NCBI RefSeq assembly: GCF_013410105.1
Contig: NZ_JACCCJ010000005.1
Span: 1-64,000 of the forward strand
Origin: Sphingopyxis sp. JAI108
Lineage (GTDB): Bacteria; Pseudomonadota; Alphaproteobacteria; Sphingomonadales; Sphingomonadaceae
Reading direction: 5' to 3'
Length of the DNA: 64,000 bases
Shown: positions 35,105 to 43,563 of the stretch, piece after piece
Position numbering within the stretch: position 1 is the first letter of the stretch
Layout of the letters: every line of letters starts with the position of its first letter
The notes under the pieces: model-generated
Told to the model about the DNA's origin: nothing
What the model saw: the letters and a program-made list of their open reading frames with translations, nothing else
The model's database searches: none
Program-made: the position numbers and the translations under genes

Positions 35105-36409
35105 ATGGACCCTGCGATGAGTTTTCCCTGGGCGAAAAATTACGAACCCAAGCATCCGCTCATGCGGTGGCTCGACGAGAAGCTGCCGCTCCCGCGCTTC
35201 GTCTACAACGCGACCGGCGGCGGTTATCCGGTGCCGCGCAATCTCAATTTCTTCTGGAACTTCGGCGTTCTCAACGGGATGGCGCTGGTGATCCAGATCG
35301 TCACCGGGCTGGTGCTCGCGATGCACTACGCCGCCAACAGCGGCATCGCGTTCAACTCGGTCGAGCATATCATGCGCGACGTCAACGCGGGTTGGCTGAT
35401 CCGCTACATCCATATGAACGGCGCATCGCTGTTCTTCACGTCGGTCTACATCCACATGTTTCGGGGGCTCTATTACGGATCATACAAGGCGCCGCGTGAA
35501 ATGGCTTGGCTCATGGGGCTCGTTATCCTCCTCCTGCTGATGGCGACGGCGTTCATGGGTTATGTCCTGCCATGGGGCCAGATGAGCTTCTGGGGCGCCA
35601 AGGTCATCACCGGGCTATTCAGCGCGATTCCGCTTGTCGGCGAGCCGATCCAGACCTGGCTCCTGGGTGGCTATGCGCCCGACAATGCCACGCTCAACCG
35701 CTTCTTCGCGCTGCATTATCTGCTGCCCTTCGTGATTGCCGCGGTGGTCGTGCTCCATATCTGGGCGATTCATATTCCGGGATCGAACAACCCGACCGGG
35801 GTCGACGTCAAGGGTCCGCAGGATACGGTGCCCTTCCATCCTTTCTATACCGCCAAGGACGGCTTCAGCGTCGCGCTGGTATTGACGCTGTTCGCCGCGC
35901 TCGTCCTCTTCTTCCCCAATGCGCTCGGCCATCCCGACAATTATGTCCCGGCCAATCCGCTTTCGACGCCCGCGCATATCGTGCCCGAATGGTATTTCTG
36001 GCCCTTCTACGCGATCCTGCGCGCCTTCACGGTGGATCTCATCCTCCCGGCAAAGCTGCTCGGGGTGCTGGCGATGTTCACCTCGATCTTGCTGCTCTTC
36101 TTCCTGCCGTGGCTCGATACCTCGCCGGTGCGCTCGGGCAATTATCGCCCGCTGTTCCGGAAATTATTCTGGTTGGGTCTCCTGCCCTGCGTGTTCGTCC
36201 TCGGCTATTGCGGCGGCGCGCCCGCCGAGCAGCCCTATGTCGTGATCTCGCAGATCGCCGCCATCTATTATTTCGCGCATTTCCTGATCATCCTGCCGAT
36301 CATCGCGAGAATCGAGAAGCCGCTGCCGCTGCCGACCTCGATCACCGCATCGGTGCTTGGCGTTGCGGGTGAGCACGCCGTCGATGTTACCGCACAGGGC
36401 GGGGAATGA
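35105..36409 (+). CDS. Cytochrome b of bc1 type, without Rieske and c1 partners
   Basis: 434 aa. All bc1 cytochrome b features are present: heme-ligand histidines in [30 protein letters not shown] and VLHIWAIH, and the quinol-site PEWY in [16 protein letters not shown]. About eight to nine membrane helices. A normal bc1 operon is Rieske-cytb-c1; here the next genes are an OsmC fusion and an SDR, so this is an orphan second copy. It may replace the housekeeping subunit under stress or work in a different electron path (inference). The start could also be at 35117. Confidence 0.9.
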   Translation: MDPAMSFPWAKNYEPKHPLMRWLDEKLPLPRFVYNATGGGYPVPRNLNFFWNFGVLNGMALVIQIVTGLVLAMHYAANSGIAFNSVEHIMRDVNAGWLIRYIHMNGASLFFTSVYIHMFRGLYYGSYKAPREMAWLMGLVILLLLMATAFMGYVLPWGQMSFWGAKVITGLFSAIPLVGEPIQTWLLGGYAPDNATLNRFFALHYLLPFVIAAVVVLHIWAIHIPGSNNPTGVDVKGPQDTVPFHPFYTAKDGFSVALVLTLFAALVLFFPNALGHPDNYVPANPLSTPAHIVPEWYFWPFYAILRAFTVDLILPAKLLGVLAMFTSILLLFFLPWLDTSPVRSGNYRPLFRKLFWLGLLPCVFVLGYCGGAPAEQPYVVISQIAAIYYFAHFLIILPIIARIEKPLPLPTSITASVLGVAGEHAVDVTAQGGE

Positions 36410-36432
36410 CCTGATTTCCGGAGACTGCAACA

Positions 36433-37644
36433 ATGCCCACCCGTCCGTTCGACTTCCTCAATGCCGCGGGCGAGCGCCTTTCGGGCCGTCTCGAACTTCC
36501 CGTCGGACCGGCGCGCGCCTGGGCGCTGTTTGCGCATTGCTTCACCTGCGGGAAGGACAATATCGCTGCCGTGCGTATCTCGCGCCGTCTCGCGGGCGCC
36601 GGCGTCGGTGTGCTGCGCTTCGATTTTACCGGGCTCGGGCGCAGCGAAGGCGATTTTGCCGACACGAGCTTCAGCCTCAATATCGCGGACCTCGTGGCCG
36701 CCGCCGACGCGATGGCCGCGGCCGGCATGCCGGTGCTGCTGCTTGTCGGCCATAGTCTCGGCGGCGCCGCAGTCATGGCGGCGGCGGGATCGCTGCCGGA
36801 TGTCCGGGCGGTTGCAACGATCGCGGCGCCGTTCGATGTCGCGCATGTGCTGGCCCAGCTCGACCCCGACGCACTGGCGCGGATCGAGGCCGACGGAGAG
36901 GGCGTGGTGGCGATCGCCGACCGGCCGTTTCGCGTCGGCCGAAAGCTGATTGACGATTTGCGGCAGCAGGAACAGGGTGCCCGCATCGCCGCATTGAGGC
37001 GCCCGCTGTTGCTGCTCCATTCCCCGACCGACGCGGTGGTCGGCATCGACAATGTGACGAGCATCTATCTTGCCGCCCGCCATCCCAAGAGTTTCGTGTC
37101 GCTCGAAGGCGCCGACCATCTGCTGACCAATGGCGACGATGCTGCCTTCGCGGCCGACATGATCGCCGCCTGGGCCGGGCGCTACCTGCCGCCGCCGCTA
37201 CCGACGGCGACCGGGCCGTTCGATGCCGAAGCCGAAGAGACGGGGCTCGGCAAGTTCCAGCTCGCGATGCGCGCTGGCAAAGCGGCGTTTATCGCCGACG
37301 AGCCCGAGAGCGTCGGCGGATTGGGATCGGGACCGACGCCCTTCAACCTGTTGTCCGCCGCGCTGGCGGCGTGCACGACAATGACGCTGCGGCTTTACGC
37401 GACGCGCAAGGGCTGGCCGGTCACGCGTATCAGCACCGGTGTGCGCCACCACAAGGAGACCGGCGCGACGCTTCCCGACGTGTTTTCACGGCGCATCGAG
37501 ATCGAAGGCGCGCTCGACGAAGCGCAGCGCGCCGAGCTGGCCCGTATCGCCGATCGTTGCCCGGTCCACCGCACGCTCGAGACCGGCGCGCGCTTCGAGC
37601 CGACCGAAGCGGGCTGGGCGGTGACGTCGCAGCGCGAAGACTGA
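36433..37644 (+). CDS. Fusion of alpha/beta hydrolase and OsmC-like peroxidase domains
   Basis: 403 aa. Residues 1-250 are an alpha/beta hydrolase with the nucleophile elbow LVGHSLGGAA (about residue 113) and a late DHLLTN His. Residues 255-400 are an OsmC domain with both redox cysteines: LAACTTMTLR and ADRCPVHRTLE. OsmC proteins reduce organic hydroperoxides. The fusion is seen in other proteobacteria and may free hydroperoxy acyl groups and then reduce them (inference). 23 bp after cytochrome b, 13 bp before the SDR gene: one operon. Confidence 0.9.
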   Translation: MPTRPFDFLNAAGERLSGRLELPVGPARAWALFAHCFTCGKDNIAAVRISRRLAGAGVGVLRFDFTGLGRSEGDFADTSFSLNIADLVAAADAMAAAGMPVLLLVGHSLGGAAVMAAAGSLPDVRAVATIAAPFDVAHVLAQLDPDALARIEADGEGVVAIADRPFRVGRKLIDDLRQQEQGARIAALRRPLLLLHSPTDAVVGIDNVTSIYLAARHPKSFVSLEGADHLLTNGDDAAFAADMIAAWAGRYLPPPLPTATGPFDAEAEETGLGKFQLAMRAGKAAFIADEPESVGGLGSGPTPFNLLSAALAACTTMTLRLYATRKGWPVTRISTGVRHHKETGATLPDVFSRRIEIEGALDEAQRAELARIADRCPVHRTLETGARFEPTEAGWAVTSQRED

Positions 37645-37657
37645 TCAGGAGCAGACC

Positions 37658-38410
37658 ATGAAAATCACCGTCATCGGCGGGACGGGACTCGTCGGCCGCC
37701 AACTCGTCGAACGCTTGCGCCAACAGGGTCATGACGTGGTCGTCGCGGCGCGCTCGACCGGCGTCGACATCGTGACCGGCGAAGGGCTTGCGGACGCGAT
37801 CGAAGGCGCGGGGATCGTGATCGATACCTCGAACTCGGGTTATGCGCGCGCCGACGACATGGCGCATTTCTTTGCAGACGCCGGTCGGCGGCTGCTACGC
37901 GCCGAGCGCGAAGCGGGTGTGGCCCATCATGTCGTCTTGTCGGCAATCGGTACGAACCGGCTCCACGGCGGTTACTTCGTCGCCAAGAAAGCACAGGAGG
38001 AACTGGTGCGGGATTCGGGACTGGGCTTCACCATCGTCCGTTCGACCCCTTTCTTCGAATTCATCTACAAGATCGTCGATGCCGGCGGCGAGGGCGACGG
38101 CGTTCGCATTCCGCCGGTCCAAATGCAGCCGGTCGCTTCCGCCAGCGTCGCCGCCGCGCTCGCAGATATCGCCCTCGAGCCGCCGGCCGGCGGCGTTGTC
38201 GAGGTCGTCGGCCCCGATCGCCGCATGCTTCCCGATCTGGCGCTCGAAATCCTGACCGCCAACGAGGATCCGCGCCGGGTTATCGTCGATTCCGAAGCGC
38301 TCTATTTTGGGGCGCGCTTCGAGGGCGAGCCGCTGGTCGGCGGCGAGCGCCCGCGCATGGCGCCGCTCGATTTCGAGAGCTGGCTTCGCGCGTGGATCGC
38401 CTCGGCATGA
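37658..38410 (+). CDS. NmrA-like atypical SDR protein (paralogue of the one at 31938)
   Basis: 250 aa. TVIGGTGLVGRQLVERL Rossmann motif; the GEGLADAIEGA and DTSNS segments parallel those of the protein at 31938 (GEGLADALAGA, DLANS). So the two arose by duplication and both are driven by the same promoter element. Third gene of the cytochrome b operon. Function: NAD(P)H-binding reductase or sensor. Confidence 0.85.
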   Translation: MKITVIGGTGLVGRQLVERLRQQGHDVVVAARSTGVDIVTGEGLADAIEGAGIVIDTSNSGYARADDMAHFFADAGRRLLRAEREAGVAHHVVLSAIGTNRLHGGYFVAKKAQEELVRDSGLGFTIVRSTPFFEFIYKIVDAGGEGDGVRIPPVQMQPVASASVAAALADIALEPPAGGVVEVVGPDRRMLPDLALEILTANEDPRRVIVDSEALYFGARFEGEPLVGGERPRMAPLDFESWLRAWIASA

Positions 38411-38411
38411 C

Positions 38412-38447
38412 CGAAAGGCGCCGGTTCGCCGGGCGTCTAGCCTTTCG
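38412..38447. terminator. Nested hairpin between convergent SDR and GNAT genes
   Basis: Outer stem CGAAAGGC / GCCTTTCG with an inner CGG-TTCG-CCG hairpin; no T-run. Likely terminator for the cytochrome b operon. Confidence 0.55.
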
Positions 38448-38502
38448 ACGCGATTCTCTTCGCGGTTGAGCATCGCCCGCTCGCCTGGCGGCGATGGTCG
38501 GC

Positions 38503-38787
38503 TCAGCCTGCAATAATCTCCGCATATCCGGGGTGATCGCGGAAGAAGCTCTGCAGGAAGGCGCAGCGCAGGATCGCCTTGCGGTCGGACTGGCGGATCA
38601 GGTCGAAGGCGCCCGCCGCGAGCTGGGTGCCGATGCCGAGTCCGGAAAATTCGGACGGCACGTCGGTGTGAAAGAGGACCAACCGGCCTTCCTCGTCGAG
38701 CCGGTAATAGATTCCAGCCGTGCTGCCGTCGGGCAGGTCGAGCTCGAAGCGATGTTCTTCGACATTCTCGAAGACGTTGATGTCCAT
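38503..38787 (-). CDS. Small GNAT-type N-acetyltransferase (YjdJ-like)
   Basis: 94 aa, matching the short GNAT family with the acetyl-CoA motif SGLGIGTQLAAGAFDLIR and the C-terminal CAFLQSFFRDHPGYAEII. Relatives are one-domain proteins of about 90-100 aa, so it is complete. Monocistronic, with copy D of the 34-bp element 89 bp upstream and AAGGAG before the ATG. Confidence 0.85.
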   Translation of the reverse strand: MDINVFENVEEHRFELDLPDGSTAGIYYRLDEEGRLVLFHTDVPSEFSGLGIGTQLAAGAFDLIRQSDRKAILRCAFLQSFFRDHPGYAEIIAG

Positions 38788-38842
38788 GGCAAATTCTCCT
38801 TCAGCGCTATCGCAAAAAGACTAGGCGCTCCGGCGTCCGCCG

Positions 38843-38876
38843 ACAGGCCCAAGCATTGCCGAAGTCGCTGTACCGT
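38843..38876 (-). promoter_or_regulatory. 34-bp GGTACA promoter element, copy D (GNAT gene)
   Basis: Minus strand, begins ACGGTACAGC and carries CTG at positions 31-33. The same invariant positions as copies A-C are kept: GGTACA, T15, G17, C19, CT24-25, G27, G29, CTG31-33. It lies in the 108-bp gap between the MocR stop and the GNAT start. Confidence 0.68.
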
Positions 38877-38895
38877 CGCAGCCCGAGCGATCCTT

Positions 38896-40347
38896 TCAGG
38901 CGGCGCGGGCGGGGAGGGGCACCGCCGCGGGGCAGTCGATGAGGCGAGCAAGCGCCTCGCAGGCCTTGGCGGCGATCGGCTCGCGCATGTTGGTGATACC
39001 GAGCACGAGGCCCGGACGCGCCTTGCCGGGGTCGGCGCTCCACAGCGATAGCGGCGCGGGGGCAATGCCGAGCGCTGGCGCTTGGGCGGCGAGCGCGACG
39101 TCGTCGGTGCCTGCGGGAAGCGGCATGATCGCCGCAAGCCCCCCATTCTGGTCGAGAAGGATGGCGTTACCCAGATATCGTGCAAGCATGTCGCGGCGCT
39201 CGCGATAAAGTGCTTTCATATGCCGCATGTGGCGCAGGAAATGGCCGTCGCCGAGAAAGTCGGCGAGCGCGAGCTGGGTCGCGGGATTGGGCGCGGGATT
39301 GAGATGCGCGGCCACCTCCGCGAACTGCGCCGCGAGCGCGATGGGTGCGACCAAATAGCCGAGCCCGAGCGCGCCGCTAATCGTCATGTCGAAACTGCCG
39401 ATATGGATGACGCGACCGGCGGGATCGTTCGCCGCAATCGCCGGAGGCGCGCGGCCATCGAGGAGCAACTCACTGGCCTGGTCATGTTCGACGATCCAGC
39501 CCCCTTTGCGCTCGGCCCAGGCAAGCAGCGCCGCGCGCCGCTCGGCCGACAATGCTGCGCCGCCGGGGCCTTGCAGACCCGAGGTGACGATCGCCAGCGC
39601 CGCATCCGGGGCAGCGTGAATGGCGCGATCGACCCGCAGACCCTGCGCATCGACCGGAACCGGCATGGTATCGACGCCGGCAAGGCGCAGCGCCTTACGT
39701 GTCACGGGACAGCCCGGATCTTCGACCCAGGCGCGGCGCCCGGCCATGCCGAGCGTGCTCAGCGCTAGGCCGAGGCCGCCCCGATAGCCGCTGGTCAATA
39801 TGATCTGGTCGGGCAGGCACCGGATGCCGCGGGTGATCGCCAGCTGCGCGGCAATCTGGGCCCGCAACTCGGGCGTCCCGCGCGGATCGGAGGCGGTGAC
39901 GGGCGCGATGGCGTTGGCGCGCACGGCGCGGGTGCGAAGCCGGGCCCAGAGTTTGGCGGGAAACGCATCCTGCGCCGGCACCCCGATCTGGAAGGGCAGC
40001 GGTCGCAAGCCGAATTCGCGCCCGGCGTCCTGGAGCGGGCAGGCGATCTCGACCGTGCGGACCGCGACCGGGCGCGGCGCCGGCCGATCGGCGACCCGGG
40101 TACCGGCAGCTCCGGCGGAAAAGACCAGCATTTCGTCGATCAGCGTCTCGTAAGCCGCCTTGACCGTTCCCCGCGAGACCCCCAGCTGGGTCGCCATGTC
40201 GAGCCACGACGGCAGCCGTGCACCGGGGCGGAGCCGCCCCTCGACGATCGCGCTGCGCAACGCGGAAGCGATCTGCTGGGTGAGCGGCACGGCGCGCGAT
40301 CGATCGATAGCGAGGCCGGCTGCTGCCGGATTCCATGGTATAGTCAT
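38896..40347 (-). CDS. MocR-type (GntR-HTH + aminotransferase-fold) regulator lacking the PLP lysine
   Basis: 483 aa. N-terminal GntR winged helix (ATQLGVSRGTVKAAYETLIDE) and a C-terminal type-I aminotransferase fold. The segment that normally carries the Schiff-base lysine (GTFSK pattern) reads IGSFDMTISGALGLGY, with Met321 at the lysine place; the Tyr of EDDYD-type motifs is also changed (EHDQASE). It probably no longer binds PLP covalently. Divergent from the ferritin/CDGSH gene, whose promoter holds copy A of the 34-bp element, so it is one candidate reader of that element; the spacing of GGTA/TACC recalls GabR-type sites (inference). Confidence 0.88.
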   Translation of the reverse strand: MTIPWNPAAAGLAIDRSRAVPLTQQIASALRSAIVEGRLRPGARLPSWLDMATQLGVSRGTVKAAYETLIDEMLVFSAGAAGTRVADRPAPRPVAVRTVEIACPLQDAGREFGLRPLPFQIGVPAQDAFPAKLWARLRTRAVRANAIAPVTASDPRGTPELRAQIAAQLAITRGIRCLPDQIILTSGYRGGLGLALSTLGMAGRRAWVEDPGCPVTRKALRLAGVDTMPVPVDAQGLRVDRAIHAAPDAALAIVTSGLQGPGGAALSAERRAALLAWAERKGGWIVEHDQASELLLDGRAPPAIAANDPAGRVIHIGSFDMTISGALGLGYLVAPIALAAQFAEVAAHLNPAPNPATQLALADFLGDGHFLRHMRHMKALYRERRDMLARYLGNAILLDQNGGLAAIMPLPAGTDDVALAAQAPALGIAPAPLSLWSADPGKARPGLVLGITNMREPIAAKACEALARLIDCPAAVPLPARAA

Positions 40348-40504
40348 CGCTCAACCTCATGGTGCTGGTAAGACCGGGTGATGCCCAAAAACTAGGGTTC
40401 GCCCGCCAGCGCTGTCGAGCCGGGGGGGACCTATGCGATGGTTGGGGGTCGGCTGCCTTCGGGACTAGGCCCGGTTGAGCGCAGACGAAGCGCGAGCGGT
40501 CCGC

Positions 40505-40538
40505 TTGGTACAATCGCTTCGGCGCCACTCGCGTCTGC
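40505..40538 (+). promoter_or_regulatory. 34-bp GGTACA promoter element, copy A (ferritin-like/CDGSH gene)
   Basis: Begins TTGGTACAATCGCTTCGG and ends CTGC at position 34; 106 bp before the ATG. The 263-bp divergent region 40348-40610 to the MocR gene holds no gene. Confidence 0.7.
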
Positions 40539-40610
40539 CGACGCGAATTCGGCCCCTTTAGACTTGTGCGCACCGGGACCGCCCAAGGTCCGCCGCAAGG
40601 GGTTAGCCAG

Positions 40611-42560
40611 ATGCCGGAGATCGATGCGCTGAAAAGCGCCAGCCGCGAGAAGCTGCTGCACGCGCTCTACGAAGCCGCCGAGCTCGAACAGAATCTGATG
40701 TGCACCTATCTCTACGCCGCCTTCAGTCTGAGGGACGGCGAAGCCGAAGGGCTGAGCGGCGCGGAAGCGGAGGCGGTGGAACGCTGGCGCCGGGTCATTC
40801 TCGACGTGGCGATCGACGAGATGAGCCATCTCGTCGCGGTGTGGAATATCACGGCAGCGCTCGGCGGCGCGCCGCGGTTCGGGCGCACCAACTTCCCGCT
40901 CGCGCCCGGATATCTGCCTGCCGGCATTTCGGTAAAGCTCGCGCCGTTCGGCGCGGCCGTGCTGCAGCACTTCATTTTCCTCGAGCGGCCCGAAGGGTCG
41001 GGTGAGGCCGATGGCGATGGCTTCGCGACGTTGAACGGGTCGACACGGACCCCGATCGCGCCGCGGCTGACGCCGGCGGCGTTTGATTATGCGACGATCG
41101 GATCCTTCTATCAGGCGATCGAGTCCGGCCTCCGCGCTTTGGTCGCCGAGCGCGGCGAAGAGGCGGTTTTCTGCGGCGATCCCGCGTTGCAGCTGTCGCC
41201 CGACGAAACCACGCTCGCGGGCGCCACTCCCATCTCATCGCTTGACGCGGCGCTGGCCGCGCTTGCCGAAATCGTCGTCGAGGGCGAAGGCGCACCCAGC
41301 GACCGCGCCAACTCGCACTTCCAGCGATTTCTCGGCGTGCGCGAAGAACTCCGGGCCTTCACGGCCGAAAACCCGAGCTTTGCCCCGGCGCATCCCGCCG
41401 CGGTCAACCCGGTGCTGCGCAAGCCGCCCGAGGCCGCAGGGCGCGTCTGGCTCGAGGACGCCGACGCGGTCGCGGCGGTCGATCTCGCCAATGCGATCTA
41501 CGCTCTTTCACTGCGCCTGCTTGCCGGCGCCTATGGGCTCGTTAGTCCGTCTTCCGACAAGTCACTCTACGTCGGCTGCGCGATCGGGCTGATGCATGCG
41601 CTCGGGGCGATCGCCGAACGCGCCGCCCGGCTTCCTGCCGGACCGTCGAATCCGCACTGCCATGCCGGCGTCTCGTTCACGGCGCTGCGCGAGGCCGCCG
41701 CACTGCCCCAGGGTGTGAGCGCGCGGCAGATCTATGTCGAGCGGATGGACGAACTGAGCGCGGTCGCCGCCGCTCTCGATCCGGCCGACCCGCGCTGTGC
41801 ACACGCGGCCCGGATTCTCGAAAAGCAGGCCGACCGGCTCCGCACTGCGCCGGGTCCGGTGCGCGCAGCGAATGAACCCGCTTCGCGCCCGTCCGATCAG
41901 GCCGCCTCAAGCGCGGGACCGGTGCAGACTGACGCGCAGGACCCCGCCGATGGCCGCGAGGTGACGGTCTATTTCGATGGCACGCGCTGCATCCACGCCC
42001 GCGTCTGCGTGACGCAGGCGCCTGCAACCTTCCTGGCCAATGTCGAGGGACCATGGATCGTCGCCGACGCCACCGATGCCGAGCAGCTCTGCGGCGTCAT
42101 TCGCCAATGCCCGTCGGGCGCCTTGTCCTACGCGCGGCGCGGCGGTGCTGCGGAGCCGGTGCCGCCCGTCAATCTCGTCACGCTGCGCGAAAATGGTCCT
42201 TATACCGTGCGCGCCGATCTACAGCTGGCCGGTGAAAAGATCGGCGTTCGCGCGACACTGTGCCGCTGCGGCGCGTCGAAAAACAAACCCTATTGCGACA
42301 AATCGCACGATCATGTCGGCTTCGTCGCGACGGGCGAGCCGCCGAGTATCGATACGCGCAAGCTCGCAGACCGCGGCGGCGTGCTGGCGATCGAGCCCGA
42401 AGACGACGGCCCGCTGCATGTGACGGGCAATCTGGAAATCCTCAGTGGAACGGGACGAACAATCGCTTGCGTGCCCAAGGCGCGGCTCTGCCGATGCGGC
42501 GGCAGCGCCAACAAGCCTTTTTGCGATGGCACGCACCGCCGGATCGGTTTCCGGACATGA
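40611..42560 (+). CDS. Ferritin-like + mono-cluster ferredoxin-like + double CDGSH fusion protein
   Basis: 649 aa. Residues about 10-250: ferritin-like domain of the VioB/iminophenylpyruvate-dimer-synthase type (ALYEAAELEQNLMCTYLYAA, later DEMSHLVAVWN with Glu/His iron ligands). Residues about 445-510: divergent 4Fe-4S/3Fe-4S mono-cluster domain (CIHARVC near 459, later QCPSGAL). Then two CDGSH Fe-2S2 motifs, LCRCGASKNKPYCDKSH (from Cys551) and LCRCGGSANKPFCDGTH (from Cys627). It can thus carry a diiron site and three Fe-S clusters: probably an oxygen- or redox-linked electron-transfer enzyme. The middle, 250-440, is helical without a named domain. Confidence 0.85.
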   Translation: MPEIDALKSASREKLLHALYEAAELEQNLMCTYLYAAFSLRDGEAEGLSGAEAEAVERWRRVILDVAIDEMSHLVAVWNITAALGGAPRFGRTNFPLAPGYLPAGISVKLAPFGAAVLQHFIFLERPEGSGEADGDGFATLNGSTRTPIAPRLTPAAFDYATIGSFYQAIESGLRALVAERGEEAVFCGDPALQLSPDETTLAGATPISSLDAALAALAEIVVEGEGAPSDRANSHFQRFLGVREELRAFTAENPSFAPAHPAAVNPVLRKPPEAAGRVWLEDADAVAAVDLANAIYALSLRLLAGAYGLVSPSSDKSLYVGCAIGLMHALGAIAERAARLPAGPSNPHCHAGVSFTALREAAALPQGVSARQIYVERMDELSAVAAALDPADPRCAHAARILEKQADRLRTAPGPVRAANEPASRPSDQAASSAGPVQTDAQDPADGREVTVYFDGTRCIHARVCVTQAPATFLANVEGPWIVADATDAEQLCGVIRQCPSGALSYARRGGAAEPVPPVNLVTLRENGPYTVRADLQLAGEKIGVRATLCRCGASKNKPYCDKSHDHVGFVATGEPPSIDTRKLADRGGVLAIEPEDDGPLHVTGNLEILSGTGRTIACVPKARLCRCGGSANKPFCDGTHRRIGFRT

Positions 42561-42571
42561 GCCTGTCGGGT

Positions 42572-43465
42572 TCAGGTCCGGTGCGGCGCCAGCGTCTCGG
42601 CGAGAAAATCGGTAAACACCCGCAGGCGCAGCGGCGCGAAGCGGCCGAACGCGTGCAGGGCCCGGACGGGGACCGGCGCGAGCGGCGCATGCGTCATGAT
42701 TTCGACGAGCCGGCCGGCGGCAAGGTCGTCGGTCACCGCGATACGCAGAAGCTGCGCGATGCCGGCGCCGTTCAAGGCCGCGATCCGCATCGCCTGCCCC
42801 GAGTCGGTGTCGAAGACCCCCTCGGGCAGGAGGCGGGTGCCATCGGCGAAGCGGATCGGATAGGCCTGCGCGCGCAGACGGTAGCGAATGTGGGCGGTGG
42901 CGCCCAGTTCCTCTTGGGTGGCAGGCGTGCCGGCGCGCGCGAGATAGGCCGGCGCCGCGACGAGCACGAGCGGCAAGTCTCCGAGCGGGCGCGTGATCCA
43001 GTCGCTGTCCTCGACCGGCCCGGCGCGGAGCGCCACATCATAGCCTTCGCGGACCAGATCGACATGACGGTCGGTGATGCTGATTTCGAGACGGATATCG
43101 GGAAAACGCGGCAGGAAATCGCGCGTGAGCGCGTCGACGAGCGCTGGGCCGAGGATGCCGGGGAGGCTGACCCGCAGCGTGCCGCGCGCCTGTCCGGTCT
43201 CGGCGAGCGCCTCGTCGGCGTCGTCGAGCGCGCGCAGCAGCGGCGCAACCCGTTCGTAATAGGCCGTGCCGTCGAGCGTCAGCGCGAGCGAGCGCGTCGA
43301 GCGGAGGAACAGTTTGACGCCGAGCCGCTGTTCGAGACGCTCGACGCTCTTCGAAACCGCAGACGGGGTAGTGCCGGCGCGGCGCGCCGCGGCGCTGAAC
43401 GATCCGGCTTCGACCGTCCGGACGAAGGCCTGCAGGCCGGTGGCGTGTTCGGGTCCTACTGTCAT
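42572..43465 (-). CDS. LysR-family transcriptional regulator
   Basis: 297 aa. N-terminal winged HTH (AFVRTVEAGSFSAAARRAGTTPSAVSKSVERLEQRLG) and a periplasmic-binding-like effector domain. Divergent from the SDR gene 98 bp away, the usual LysR-target layout. It ends 11 bp from the convergent ferritin/CDGSH gene. Confidence 0.92.
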   Translation of the reverse strand: MTVGPEHATGLQAFVRTVEAGSFSAAARRAGTTPSAVSKSVERLEQRLGVKLFLRSTRSLALTLDGTAYYERVAPLLRALDDADEALAETGQARGTLRVSLPGILGPALVDALTRDFLPRFPDIRLEISITDRHVDLVREGYDVALRAGPVEDSDWITRPLGDLPLVLVAAPAYLARAGTPATQEELGATAHIRYRLRAQAYPIRFADGTRLLPEGVFDTDSGQAMRIAALNGAGIAQLLRIAVTDDLAAGRLVEIMTHAPLAPVPVRALHAFGRFAPLRLRVFTDFLAETLAPHRT

Positions 43466-43563
43466 TCGATAGCTTATGGCAAAGACGATGTGCCACCGTC
43501 CAATCTAATCTTCCATCATGGAATGCACATATCCGCCTCTCCCAGCAACGAAAGAGGTGGTTC

